NCBI GenBank assembly: GCA_963831005.1
Contig: CAWHOW010000007.1
Coordinates: 284,053 to 348,052, forward strand
DNA from: CAWHOW01 sp963831005
GTDB taxonomy: Bacteria > Bacteroidota > Bacteroidia > Bacteroidales > CG2-30-32-10
Direction of reading: 5' to 3'
DNA: 64,000 bases
Of the stretch, positions 25,525 through 34,386 are shown piece by piece (within the stretch, counting starts at the first letter, position 1; the number at the start of each line of letters is the position of its first letter). Position numbers and translations under genes: made by a program. The notes beneath the pieces were generated by a model. It saw only the letters and a program-made list of their open reading frames with translations. It was not told the DNA's origin and searched no databases.

Positions 25525-26604
25525 TTATTTTTTCTCCATAATATGGTTATGCCAAAAGCGCGCAATTGGTGAAGCTCCTTTAATAAACCTTATGTAAATT
25601 TTGAAAGGCATTAGTCTCAACACTAAATATGCGAATGTAAACAGATAATATAACACAATACCAGGGAAGGCATATAAGCAATAGAGCGGATTGAATCTAT
25701 TGTATACCCTTTCATAATTATATTTTTCAGCATATTTGCCTGCTACTGTATCAGCAATTTTAACCTGCAAAGGTTTAAGCTTTTGTTTCCAGATTCCTAT
25801 TTTGTCAGGGTTTATAGGATTCAAGAGGTTTTTATGATCTCCTTTCAGTGATTCTACTGAATATATTTTCAAAAACTCCTCCTTGTTTTCGTAAAATTTT
25901 AATACCTGTGGATCAAAATCTATTGACAAGAAATCAGTTACTTTCTTCATTTCTGTTTCAGGCGAAGTTACCAAATCCTCATATCGCATGGTATAAAACT
26001 GATCAGGCTTATTTTTACTGATCTTAATAAAATCTTTTATTGATTGTTTCCAGCGCTTGGTAGGGACTGCAATATAGGGGAAATCATATTTGGTTTGGTT
26101 CAAAGATAAAAACTGATCACGATAGTCTCTCGTAATTAGAATATACTTTGCTTTATTTCCTGTAATTCTGTAAAGATACTTCAAATAGACTGAATAGCCG
26201 GGGTTTTTATCACCAACAAGTAGCACATGTTCTTTTTCAAAAACTCTCGGATAATTCAATATTACTACTTTGCATATAGTTAAATAATCACTAATTCCGG
26301 AAATAGCATATAAGTCTTTGCGCAATTCGTCAATATCAATTTTTGAATGTTTAAAATGCCATATTCGTTTCATATCTTCCAGAAACTTATCAATGGTATC
26401 ATGATCCCAGTTTTTTACGTTTTTATAAAGTTTTCCTAAATGAAGAATAATAGGATATTCTATAGGAACAATAACATTTGGGTGAGCATCCATTAGTGTA
26501 CGGAGTAATGTTGTTCCAGAACGTGGCCTGCCAATAATGAAGAATAATTGAGTGTTTTTAATGTTTGATAAATCTTGGCTCATCAGATTCTGTTTAAGAA
26601 TCAA
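25525..26604 (-). CDS. Sulfotransferase family protein (first of three)
   Basis: 359 residues. The PAPS sites are P-R-S-G-T-T-L-L-R-T-L-M-D-A-H-P and L-I-T-R-D-Y-R-D-Q-F-L-S-L. A second start at 26,583 (M-S-Q-D-L) is possible. This is the promoter-proximal gene of the triplet, convergent with the KAS III operon. Its C-terminal 60 residues contain a hydrophobic stretch (L-Y-C-L-Y-A-F-P-G-I-V-L-Y-Y-L-F) that may bind the inner membrane, where lipid-linked glycans are modified. Confidence 0.88.
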   Translation of the reverse strand: MILKQNLMSQDLSNIKNTQLFFIIGRPRSGTTLLRTLMDAHPNVIVPIEYPIILHLGKLYKNVKNWDHDTIDKFLEDMKRIWHFKHSKIDIDELRKDLYAISGISDYLTICKVVILNYPRVFEKEHVLLVGDKNPGYSVYLKYLYRITGNKAKYILITRDYRDQFLSLNQTKYDFPYIAVPTKRWKQSIKDFIKISKNKPDQFYTMRYEDLVTSPETEMKKVTDFLSIDFDPQVLKFYENKEEFLKIYSVESLKGDHKNLLNPINPDKIGIWKQKLKPLQVKIADTVAGKYAEKYNYERVYNRFNPLYCLYAFPGIVLYYLFTFAYLVLRLMPFKIYIRFIKGASPIARFWHNHIMEKK

Positions 26605-26857
26605 AAATACTAAAATATTTCAAGCTTAATTTCCTTAAGATATTAATGATTTGAAGACTTTGATTGATAACATATTGTAATAATTAACTAATTGTTTGTT
26701 CGTAAATTGAAAATCTGGAATGAATTATTAAATTTGCTCTTATAAATAATGAATTAGGTTGAGTGGAGATTAAAAGAGTATGGTCGGAATGTTTAAAAGA
26801 TCGAATAGTATGAGCGAGAATAACGGAAATATGAATTATCAGGTAAGCAAAAACTAA

Positions 26858-28654
26858 ATGATCATGCCCGCATTACTCGTTTCTAAAAAGAAAAATAATA
26901 TCCTTTACTATTGTATAATTGCTTTTTGCATATCGGTACTTCTTTATGTACAAACCCTTAGTTTCGGATTCACTAATTTCGATGATCATCTACTCATCTC
27001 ACAAAATATTGCTTTCCTAAGTCATGTAAAGAACTTGCTTCATGCATTTCAAACAGATGCATTTATTGTGCATACAAGTCCGTTCTACCGCCCCCTGCAA
27101 AGCGTGTCGTACATGGCGGATGTGCTGTTATCGGGCGCTAACAATACATGGATATTTCACCTGTCGAATATATTGCTGGCAGGCATAATTTCAGTATTGC
27201 TTTTCCTGTTGCTGATAAGGTTTGCCATAGAGCGGAAGTTGGCTTTGTTAGCTGTGCTTATTTATTGCACACACCCTCTTTTCACATCATCAATAGCATG
27301 GATACCTGCCAGGGGCGATTTGTTGCTACTTGTATTCTCTTTATTAGCATTCCTGTTTTTTTTAGAATTCTTGAAAACGAGAAAGTCAGTTTATATAATT
27401 TTAAACTGGCTTGCATTTACATTTGCATTGTTCTGCAAAGAAACGGCTGTTTTTCTCCCTGTTCTTTTCATTATTTATTATTTTACCTTTTCCCTTGAAA
27501 AACATTTTGATAAAAAATATCTTATTTCAATTTTGCTCTATGCAATTTCGGGGATATGCTGGTATTTTATGCGTTCCAAAGCTATTGGCAATATCTCCGA
27601 TACTAGCGCTAATCTGGGCTTTGCCTCAATTTTATCAAACCTTCGTACAATTCCTGAATCGGTCGCAAAGTTTTTCATACCCTCCGATATTGCACCGCTT
27701 CCCGCTTTTTCTTTATTCAAGACCTTGGCAGGAATAGTTATAATTGCTTTGATAATTTTCCTCTTTTTTAAGAATAAAGTAAGGCCAATTAAAGAAAAGA
27801 TATTTTGTCTTTCATGGTTTGCGATTTTGATGCTGCCTCCCATGATCTATAAACACCCATTTCTTGATTACCTTGATCATCGTTTCTTTCTTCCTATGAT
27901 AGGAATAATGTTATTCCTCTTGTTCCTATTTCCCGCTAATTGGTTTGAAAGAGTTAAGTTCAAAAGATATGGGATATTAATTGCTATTATTATAATTTTA
28001 TGCCTTTTCAGTTTTATAAAATCCCGTGCTTATGTCAATCCAATGATATTTTATGATTCAGCGGTAGCTCATAACTCTGATTGTGTTTTAGCATATTATA
28101 ACAGGGGGAATGTGAAAAGAAACAATAACGATATACAAGGAGCGATAGAGGATTATAATAAGGCTATTGCTCTTTGTCCAACGTCTTCAGAGGCATACAA
28201 CAACAGGGGGCTGGCAAAAGTTAAAATGGGCGATAATAAGGGAGCTATTGCAGATTATAACATTGCCATTTCACTGGATTCTAAATTTAATGATGCATGG
28301 TTTAATAAGGGTGAAGCAGATATTAAGACAGGTAATTTCAATGAAGCGTTGCATGATTTCAATAAACTAATTGCCATCAATCCTGATAATGCTGAAGCAT
28401 ATTATCACAGGGGCTATGTCAATATACATTTAAGCAACTTTAAAGATGCCATAGACGATTTTACTAAAACATTATCTCTTAATCCCGATAATGCAGAAGC
28501 ATATGGAAACAGAGCCTTTGCTAAATACTCTTTAAAAGATTTTGCCGGTGCGATTAATGATTGCGATAATGCACTTAAGCTAAACCACAGCTATGAAAAG
28601 GCTTTAAAGCTAAAAACTAAAATTCAGCATGAACAACAAATAATAAATACTTAA
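26858..28654 (+). CDS. Multi-pass membrane protein with C-terminal TPR repeats (GT-C / TMTC-like)
   Basis: 598 residues. Residues 1-400 have about ten membrane helices with an acidic pair after the first (F-T-N-F-D-D-H) and a luminal loop F-Y-R-P-L-Q-S, the layout of GT-C transferases that use polyprenyl-phosphate sugars. Residues about 410-590 form five TPR units (A-Y-Y-N-R-G-N-V-K, A-Y-N-N-R-G-L-A-K and so on). Combination of a GT-C-like domain with TPRs recalls TMTC-type O-mannosyltransferases. It could glycosylate periplasmic proteins or glycans using the donor made by the 21.7 kb enzyme; that link is inference. It diverges from the sulfotransferases. Confidence 0.8.
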   Translation: MIMPALLVSKKKNNILYYCIIAFCISVLLYVQTLSFGFTNFDDHLLISQNIAFLSHVKNLLHAFQTDAFIVHTSPFYRPLQSVSYMADVLLSGANNTWIFHLSNILLAGIISVLLFLLLIRFAIERKLALLAVLIYCTHPLFTSSIAWIPARGDLLLLVFSLLAFLFFLEFLKTRKSVYIILNWLAFTFALFCKETAVFLPVLFIIYYFTFSLEKHFDKKYLISILLYAISGICWYFMRSKAIGNISDTSANLGFASILSNLRTIPESVAKFFIPSDIAPLPAFSLFKTLAGIVIIALIIFLFFKNKVRPIKEKIFCLSWFAILMLPPMIYKHPFLDYLDHRFFLPMIGIMLFLLFLFPANWFERVKFKRYGILIAIIIILCLFSFIKSRAYVNPMIFYDSAVAHNSDCVLAYYNRGNVKRNNNDIQGAIEDYNKAIALCPTSSEAYNNRGLAKVKMGDNKGAIADYNIAISLDSKFNDAWFNKGEADIKTGNFNEALHDFNKLIAINPDNAEAYYHRGYVNIHLSNFKDAIDDFTKTLSLNPDNAEAYGNRAFAKYSLKDFAGAINDCDNALKLNHSYEKALKLKTKIQHEQQIINT

Positions 28655-28736
28655 TGAAGGTGAAATTGTTTTTGCAGTTAGCAAAACACTGGAGAAATAA
28701 CCTAATAACTTATTAACTTAATAACCAATAACCATT

Positions 28737-29465
28737 TCACTTATACATCCCGTCAACAAACAGAGTAGCTTTGCTGCAAGCTTTCTTCAATTCCAATTTA
28801 TCTCCAAGAAAACAACTTAATGCAGATGAAAATGTACAGCCTGTGCCATGAGGATTCTTGTAAGTAATTCTTCTTTTTTCTACTATATCAGTCTTCCCTT
28901 TTTGGACAAGTATTTCTTTTATCACATCATCATTAAAATGCCCGCCTTTCAAATAAACACAGCATTTATATTGCTCTGAAATTTGCTTTGCTGCTACAAT
29001 CCCATCTTCAATAGTATTTATTTCATTGCCTGAAAGCAAGTATAATTCATGCTTGTTAGGAGTGATAATTTTAACCAAAGGCAAAAGCTTTTCTTTAAAT
29101 AATGAAACAGATGCTTTGCTTATAAATTTTGCGCCGTGCGAAGGGGCAAAAACAGTATCAAGAACTAGGTTAGGGAACTTGTTTTTTATAAAGAAATCAG
29201 CAATAGCACTAATATTTTCATCGCTGCTAATTACTCCTATTTTGACCGTGCTTATGGTATAAGAAGAGAAATTCTTTTTTATCTGTTTCATCAAAATAGA
29301 AGCAGGAATAGGGTATAGAGAGTCCACTTTAACATCATCCTGAACAGTTATCCCAGTAATTGCCGACAAACCCCAATAACCAAGTTCGCCGGCAACTTTC
29401 AGGTCTTTCTGTATTCCTGCTCCTCCGCAATTATCCGATGCGGCAATAGTTAAAAAATACTTCAT
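28737..29465 (-). CDS. thiD: Hydroxymethylpyrimidine/phosphomethylpyrimidine kinase
   Basis: 242 residues of the ribokinase-like fold. The N-terminal A-A-S-D-N-C-G-G-A-G-I-Q-K-D-L is the HMP-binding signature, and the C-terminal N-P-H-G-T-G-C-T-F-S-S-A-L carries the anion hole and catalytic residue (Cys). It phosphorylates HMP and HMP-P to HMP-PP in cytoplasmic thiamine synthesis. It is the last gene of the thi operon and its start overlaps the thiC stop by one base. Length is slightly below the usual 260-270 residues but complete. Confidence 0.93.
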   Translation of the reverse strand: MKYFLTIAASDNCGGAGIQKDLKVAGELGYWGLSAITGITVQDDVKVDSLYPIPASILMKQIKKNFSSYTISTVKIGVISSDENISAIADFFIKNKFPNLVLDTVFAPSHGAKFISKASVSLFKEKLLPLVKIITPNKHELYLLSGNEINTIEDGIVAAKQISEQYKCCVYLKGGHFNDDVIKEILVQKGKTDIVEKRRITYKNPHGTGCTFSSALSCFLGDKLELKKACSKATLFVDGMYK

Positions 29466-30733
29466 TATCCATTATCTGTTTTCATTGCACAAAGAGCACC
29501 GCACATGGTGCAATAATCGTCATTTGCGCTTTCGGTAGCATATTTACGTTTCTTTGCATGTTCTGGATCAATAGCATAACTGAACATCTTCTCCCAGTCG
29601 AGGCTTTTTCTTGCTTCCGACATTTTCCTGTCCATTTCTCTTGCGCCTTTAACATTCTTTACGATATCTCCGCTATGAGCTGCAATTCTGCTGGCAATAA
29701 CTCCCTGCTTTACGTCATCTATAGTAGGTAAACTTAAATGTTCTGCTGGTGTTACATAACATAAGAAATCAACTCCATGTGCAGTGGCAATAGCCCCGCC
29801 AATAGCTCCCACAATATGATCATAACCAGGTGCTATATCTGTTGTAAGTGGACCTAACACATAGAAAGGAGCATTATCACAAACCTTCTTCATCAGTTTA
29901 ACATTCATTTCAATCTGGTCGAGAGGCACATGACCTGGACCTTCAACTATTGTTTGGATTCCCCTTTTCCTTGCACGCATAACCAATTCACCAAGAACAA
30001 GCAATTCCGCCATTTGTCCCCTGTCGCTTGCATCGGCATTTGCACCCGGACGCAAGCCATCACCTAAGCTTATTGTTACATCATACTTTTCACAAAGGTC
30101 AAGTACCCTGTCGAAATGTTCGTATAATGGGTTCTCTTTATTGTTAGCAATCATCCATTTTTTTAACAACGAACCACCACGGCTTACAATACCTGCAACA
30201 CGTTCGTCATTTTGCAGAAATCCTAATGACATCTTGGTTACTCCACAATGCAATGTCATAAAATCAACACCCATTTCAGCCTGTTTTTCAATCTCGGCAA
30301 ACAGATATTCAGCATCCATTTCAGAAAATTTCCTTTCGTTCTTTGAAAGGGTTGCCATTACACCATAAATAGGAACAGTGCCTACCATAACAGGTGAATT
30401 TTTAATGATTGTTTTCAGGATAACTTCAAGATTCCCGCCGGTGGATAAATCCATAACGGAATCTGAACCGAATTCAATTGCCACTTTAAGTTTTTCTAAT
30501 TCCTCTTCCATATTGCAATGCTTGGGAGAGGTTCCTATGTTAGCATTTATCTTGGTTTTAAGTCCTGCACCAATTCCTTTTGGTTCAAAGTTGTGATTAA
30601 CGTTTTTGGGAATAACAATGCGACCGCATGCAATCTCATTACGAATCCATTCTGCATCGTAACCTTCGTTTTTTGCAACTATCTGCATTTCCTTAGTTAC
30701 AATACCTTTAAGCGCTTGTTGTAATTGTGTCAT
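29465..30733 (-). CDS. thiC: Phosphomethylpyrimidine synthase
   Basis: 422 residues, the shorter ThiC form. It converts aminoimidazole ribotide to HMP-P by radical SAM chemistry. Visible signatures are N-I-G-T-S-P near residue 65, S-L-G-D-G-L-R-P-G with substrate residues, E-G-P-G-H-V-P and the C-terminal iron-sulfur motif C-T-M-C-G-A-L-C-A-M-K. It overlaps thiD and follows thiE by 4 bp, so translation is coupled. The operon is under the TPP riboswitch upstream of thiS, though a large repeat array lies between. Confidence 0.96.
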   Translation of the reverse strand: MTQLQQALKGIVTKEMQIVAKNEGYDAEWIRNEIACGRIVIPKNVNHNFEPKGIGAGLKTKINANIGTSPKHCNMEEELEKLKVAIEFGSDSVMDLSTGGNLEVILKTIIKNSPVMVGTVPIYGVMATLSKNERKFSEMDAEYLFAEIEKQAEMGVDFMTLHCGVTKMSLGFLQNDERVAGIVSRGGSLLKKWMIANNKENPLYEHFDRVLDLCEKYDVTISLGDGLRPGANADASDRGQMAELLVLGELVMRARKRGIQTIVEGPGHVPLDQIEMNVKLMKKVCDNAPFYVLGPLTTDIAPGYDHIVGAIGGAIATAHGVDFLCYVTPAEHLSLPTIDDVKQGVIASRIAAHSGDIVKNVKGAREMDRKMSEARKSLDWEKMFSYAIDPEHAKKRKYATESANDDYCTMCGALCAMKTDNG

Positions 30734-30737
30734 AATT

Positions 30738-31349
30738 TTAGTTATTTAAATACGATTGTATGTTTATTAATCTTTTTTCAAAATCTTCTGTTTCCATAAA
30801 ATATCTTACCAATGCTATATTCTTCGCCCCTGTCTTTAATACTTCATGAATGTTTTCGGGAAATATTCCTCCAATGGCAATTACTGGTACATTGGCAATC
30901 TTAAGCACCTCTGTTAGTTGTTCCGTTCCCACAACAGCATCAGGAATAGCTTTTGTAGGAGTTGCATATACTGGTCCAAATCCAATATAGTCGGGCTTAT
31001 TTACTAATGCTTCTTTTGCCTGCTGTATGGAATGAGTGGACAGACCAATTTTAATTTTATCTCCTGTAATTCTTCTTGCATCTTCATAACATAAATCATT
31101 CTGCCCTAAATGAAGATAATCCGCATCACAAAGCATAGCAATATCCGGGCGGTCATTTATTACAAAATTAGTATCTGATCCTTTTGTAATCGATTTTATT
31201 TCCTTACCGATTCTTACAATTTCGTTATCGGCTAGATGTTTTTCGCGCAACTGCAGCATCTTTATCTTGTGCTTTACACAGATTTCAGCAATTGTCGAAT
31301 ACTTAAGTATTGGTTTGGTAATGATAATATATAATCCGAAATCTTTCAT
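30738..31349 (-). CDS. thiE: Thiamine-phosphate synthase
   Basis: 203 residues of TIM-barrel ThiE. It joins HMP-PP with the thiazole phosphate. Motifs: Q-L-R-E-K near residue 35, V-I-N-D-R-P-D-I-A, Y-L-H-L-G-Q-N-D-L, and D-Y-I-G-F-G-P-V-Y-A-T-P-T-K for the pyrophosphate. It sits between thiH and thiC with gaps of 2 and 4 bp. An alternative regulator role (TenI) is unlikely because the pyrophosphate-binding residues are intact. Confidence 0.94.
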   Translation of the reverse strand: MKDFGLYIIITKPILKYSTIAEICVKHKIKMLQLREKHLADNEIVRIGKEIKSITKGSDTNFVINDRPDIAMLCDADYLHLGQNDLCYEDARRITGDKIKIGLSTHSIQQAKEALVNKPDYIGFGPVYATPTKAIPDAVVGTEQLTEVLKIANVPVIAIGGIFPENIHEVLKTGAKNIALVRYFMETEDFEKRLINIQSYLNN

Positions 31350-31351
31350 TT

Positions 31352-32467
31352 TTATAAATGTTTAACATCAATATTTTGCCAATCTTTCAATACAGGTTCA
31401 AAGCCTTTGTTCAGCAGCACCTTTTTAAATGTGTTAATATCTCTGTCATCGGATATTTCAAATTGCTTGTTAATGTTATTCTTTGCATACCCGCCAACAG
31501 TGGTCTTTGAACCAATTGACATTCGGGTAGCACCAAGCCCAATAAGATTATCCCTGAAATTAGAGCTTTCCCTTGTGGAAATAGTAATTCCCGCTCTATT
31601 TAAAAACAATCTTGCTGCTAAAATAGCCTGAACAAAATGTTTATCACTAACGGGATAAAGAATATCAGATTCGCCTGAATGTGGCTGAATACGTGGAAAA
31701 GAAACAGCAATTTCAATATCGGAATATTTATCCTGAAGGTATTTTGCATGCAATAGGGTAAAGAAAACATCCTTTCTCCAATCGGTTAAACCAAGTAATG
31801 CACCAACGTTAACACTTCTTATCCTGACATTGCACGCTCTTTCGGGAGCACCTAGCCGAAAAAGGTAATCTTTTTTAGGTCCGGCAGGATGAAGTTTCGC
31901 ATACAGTTCTTCATCATAAGTTTCCTGATATATCGTTAATCCGTCAATACCGGCTTCAATTAACTCTTGATATTCATCCTCATTTAGTGCATATATCTCA
32001 ACCGAAATGGAAGGGAAGTGCTTTTTTAAGATAAGGATTGCCTCAATTATATAAGCTACAGGAGAATGTTTACGCGAATCGCCAGTAAGAACAAGCAAAT
32101 GCCTTATTCCAGTTGAGGCAATTGCTATAGCTTCCTGTTCAATTTCTTCAATCGAGAGTTTCTTTCTTTTTATATGATTTTCAACATTAAAACCACAGTA
32201 TGCACAATGATTATCACAATAATCGGAAATATAAAGGGGGGCATACAATACAATCGCTTTGCCAAAATATTGAAAAGTAATTCTCTTAGCTTTCTGTGCC
32301 ATCTCTTCAAGGTGCTTTTCAGCATAAGGAGAAAGCAAGGACATTAAATCGGTATTTGTCAATACATCTTTATTAATAGCTTTTAAAACAGTATTGTCGG
32401 AGATGCTATTAAAGTGTGCTTTAAAATCAAAACCTTTATAATACTGATATATTTGATAAAAACTCAT
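31352..32467 (-). CDS. thiH: 2-iminoacetate synthase (tyrosine lyase)
   Basis: 371 residues, radical SAM. The cluster motif C-D-N-H-C-A-Y-C-G-F is at about residues 83-92. It cleaves tyrosine to dehydroglycine for the thiazole ring made by ThiG. Downstream features include the S-F-P-R-I-Q-P-H-S-G segment typical of ThiH. It is separated from thiG by 715 bp of repeats instead of the usual tight spacing. Confidence 0.95.
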   Translation of the reverse strand: MSFYQIYQYYKGFDFKAHFNSISDNTVLKAINKDVLTNTDLMSLLSPYAEKHLEEMAQKAKRITFQYFGKAIVLYAPLYISDYCDNHCAYCGFNVENHIKRKKLSIEEIEQEAIAIASTGIRHLLVLTGDSRKHSPVAYIIEAILILKKHFPSISVEIYALNEDEYQELIEAGIDGLTIYQETYDEELYAKLHPAGPKKDYLFRLGAPERACNVRIRSVNVGALLGLTDWRKDVFFTLLHAKYLQDKYSDIEIAVSFPRIQPHSGESDILYPVSDKHFVQAILAARLFLNRAGITISTRESSNFRDNLIGLGATRMSIGSKTTVGGYAKNNINKQFEISDDRDINTFKKVLLNKGFEPVLKDWQNIDVKHL

Positions 32468-33182
32468 AATCTGAGTGTAGTTATTAAGTTATTAGGTTAT
32501 TCACGCAAAGTCGCAAAGAACGCAAAGATCCTTTCTTTTCAAATCTAAAATCGTTTAAACTATTGTCTATCCTGAACAGACAACAGTCTATCTTGAATAG
32601 ACAATAGTCTATCTTGGATGAACAATAGTCTATCCTGAATAGACAATAGTCTATCTTGGATGAACAATAGTCTATCTTGAATAGACAATAGTCTATCTTG
32701 GATGAACAATAGTCTATCTTGAATAGACAATAGTCTATCTTGGATGAACAATAGTCTATCCTGAATAGACAATAGTCTATCTTGGATGAACAATAGTCTA
32801 TCTTGAATAGACAATAGTCTATCTTGGATGAACAATAGTCTATCTTGAATAGACAATAGTCTATCTTGGATGAACAATAGTCTATCCTGAATAGACAATA
32901 GTCTATCTTGGATGAGCAATAGTCTATCTTGAATAGACAATAGTCTATCCTGAATAGACAACATCTCTAATCATTTGACTAATGTCTCCAAACGATTAAA
33001 TAAAGTTCAACACTAATTAAACTTATTTCAATACTTAAAGAACTTTTACTATAAGGGCACTTCTAATAACTGAAAATTCGCTTTGCCCCTAACCCTGAAG
33101 GGTGGCGAATTTTCTGATGTTCTCCCTTTAGGGCTGGGGCAAAAAAACATCAGAAAATGGAGTTTCTAGAGCCGCCCATCAC
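32468..33182. repeat. thiG-thiH intercistronic repeat block: 21/42-bp array plus inverted-repeat element
   Basis: From about 32,566 to 32,968 there are about 19 units of 21 bp, most arranged as alternating pairs (42 bp): one unit has CTTGAATAGACAATAG or CCTGAATAGACAATAG, its partner CTTGGATGAACAATAG, each followed by TCTAT. Each unit can fold because TAGTCTA and TAGACTA-like words recur. The 32,970-33,055 part is AT-rich. From 33,056 to 33,175 lies an inverted-repeat element (GAAAATTCGC...GCGAATTTTC, with GGGC termini). No gene is present; the open frame on the minus strand encoding S-I-Q-D-R-L-L heptads is an artefact of the 21-bp period. Confidence 0.85.
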
Positions 33183-33953
33183 TTATTGATATAAAAACCC
33201 TGTCAGGGGCGATGATGCATGAGCAATATCCGATTCCTCTGCCAATCCTGCCAGGAAAGCTGTTCTTCCGGCTTTTACAGCCAGGTTAAATGCAACAGCC
33301 ATTTCAACAGGGTCATTAGCTGTAGCTATAGCCGTATTAACCAACACTGCTCCGCAACCAATCTCCATGCATTTGGCGGCATCCGAAGGTTTACCTATTC
33401 CCGCATCCACAATAACAGGCACTTTAATTTCATTAATCAGAATCTGAATCAGTTCTTTAGTTTTTAAGCCTTTGTTGCTCCCGATAGGAGCGCCTAATGG
33501 CATAACAGAAGCGGCTCCTGCATTCTCCATGCGTTTTGCCATAGCCAGATCGGGACTCATATAAGGCATTACAATAAAGCCTTCTTTAACCAATACTTCA
33601 GTCGCTTTCAGCGTTTCATAGTTGTCAGGCAATAAATATTTATTGTCTGAAATTACTTCTATCTTAACCCAGTTGCCACAGCCAGATTCCCTGATAATCC
33701 TGGCAATCCGTATGGCTTCATCGGCATTCCTGGCGCCCGAAGTATTAGGCATTAAAATGCAATGTTTAGGAATGTAATTTAAAATATTTTCTTCTTCAGC
33801 GCCCAGGTCAATACGGCGTAAAGCAACGGTTACAATGTGCGCCTCCGTTCTTTCCATCACATCTTTTATTACCGGTTTATTGGGGAATTTTCCTGTGCCG
33901 ATTAAAAGACGGTTAGTGATTTCATGTCCGGCAATTATTAAATTATCATTCAT
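33183..33953 (-). CDS. thiG: Thiazole synthase
   Basis: 256 residues, TIM barrel. It builds the thiazole phosphate from DXP, dehydroglycine and ThiS thiocarboxylate. Motifs: R-L-L-I-G-T-G-K-F near the start, M-P-N-T-S-G-A-R-N-A-D-E-A, the catalytic-lysine strand W-V-K-I-E-V-I, and the phosphate site P-V-I-V-D-A-G-I-G-K-P-S-D-A. It begins 3 bp after thiS. The ThiS-adenylating enzyme (ThiF/MoeB) is not in the window. Confidence 0.96.
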   Translation of the reverse strand: MNDNLIIAGHEITNRLLIGTGKFPNKPVIKDVMERTEAHIVTVALRRIDLGAEEENILNYIPKHCILMPNTSGARNADEAIRIARIIRESGCGNWVKIEVISDNKYLLPDNYETLKATEVLVKEGFIVMPYMSPDLAMAKRMENAGAASVMPLGAPIGSNKGLKTKELIQILINEIKVPVIVDAGIGKPSDAAKCMEIGCGAVLVNTAIATANDPVEMAVAFNLAVKAGRTAFLAGLAEESDIAHASSPLTGFLYQ

Positions 33954-33956
33954 TGT

Positions 33957-34157
33957 TTATCCTCCGCTTACAAGGCTTAATATTTCAAGACTATCATTTT
34001 CTTTGAGCATTACAGATTCATAATCTGTTTTGGTTACAATCTGTCGGTTCATCTCAATAATAATTTTAGCAGGATTCAATTTAATAGAATTGATAAAATC
34101 AAGGACAGACAGATTATTATCTATATCTTGCTGCTTTCCGTTTACAATAATTGTCAT
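33957..34157 (-). CDS. thiS: Sulfur carrier protein ThiS
   Basis: 66 residues with the ubiquitin-like fold (M-T-I-I-V-N-G-K-Q-Q start) and the required C-terminal di-glycine, S-G-G. The terminal glycine is adenylated and converted to a thiocarboxylate that donates sulfur to ThiG. It is the first gene of the operon, directly downstream of the TPP riboswitch. Confidence 0.94.
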   Translation of the reverse strand: MTIIVNGKQQDIDNNLSVLDFINSIKLNPAKIIIEMNRQIVTKTDYESVMLKENDSLEILSLVSGG

Positions 34158-34202
34158 TGCAATATATTTTTAAAATTAAAGCTGAAATATCAAATAGTGA
34201 TT

Positions 34203-34284
34203 GCCATTTTTCCCTTCGCCGGCATTACCCGTATCAGGTTCAATGGGTATGATCTCAGCCTGTTGTTTAAGGCACCCCTCCATC
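34203..34284 (-). promoter_or_regulatory. TPP riboswitch (THI element)
   Basis: On the minus strand the sequence has the invariant blocks in order: GGGGTGCC, GGCTGAGAT, ATACCC, GAACCTGAT, ACGGGTAATGCCGGCGAAGG. This is the thiamine pyrophosphate aptamer. It lies 45 bp before the thiS start and should repress the thi operon when TPP is abundant, either by termination or by hiding the thiS ribosome site. Confidence 0.95.
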
Positions 34285-34386
34285 GAAATATGAAACAAAA
34301 TTAACTCATTTTATCTAATTACAAGTTGAAATAAAAAAAATATTTGATTTTAATATTAATACAGGAGAAACCGTACATTTGCAATA

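Noticed and set aside
32560..32964. 134-codon frame of S-I-Q-D-R-L-L heptads between thiG and thiH
   Set aside because: Same period artefact of the 21/42-bp array.
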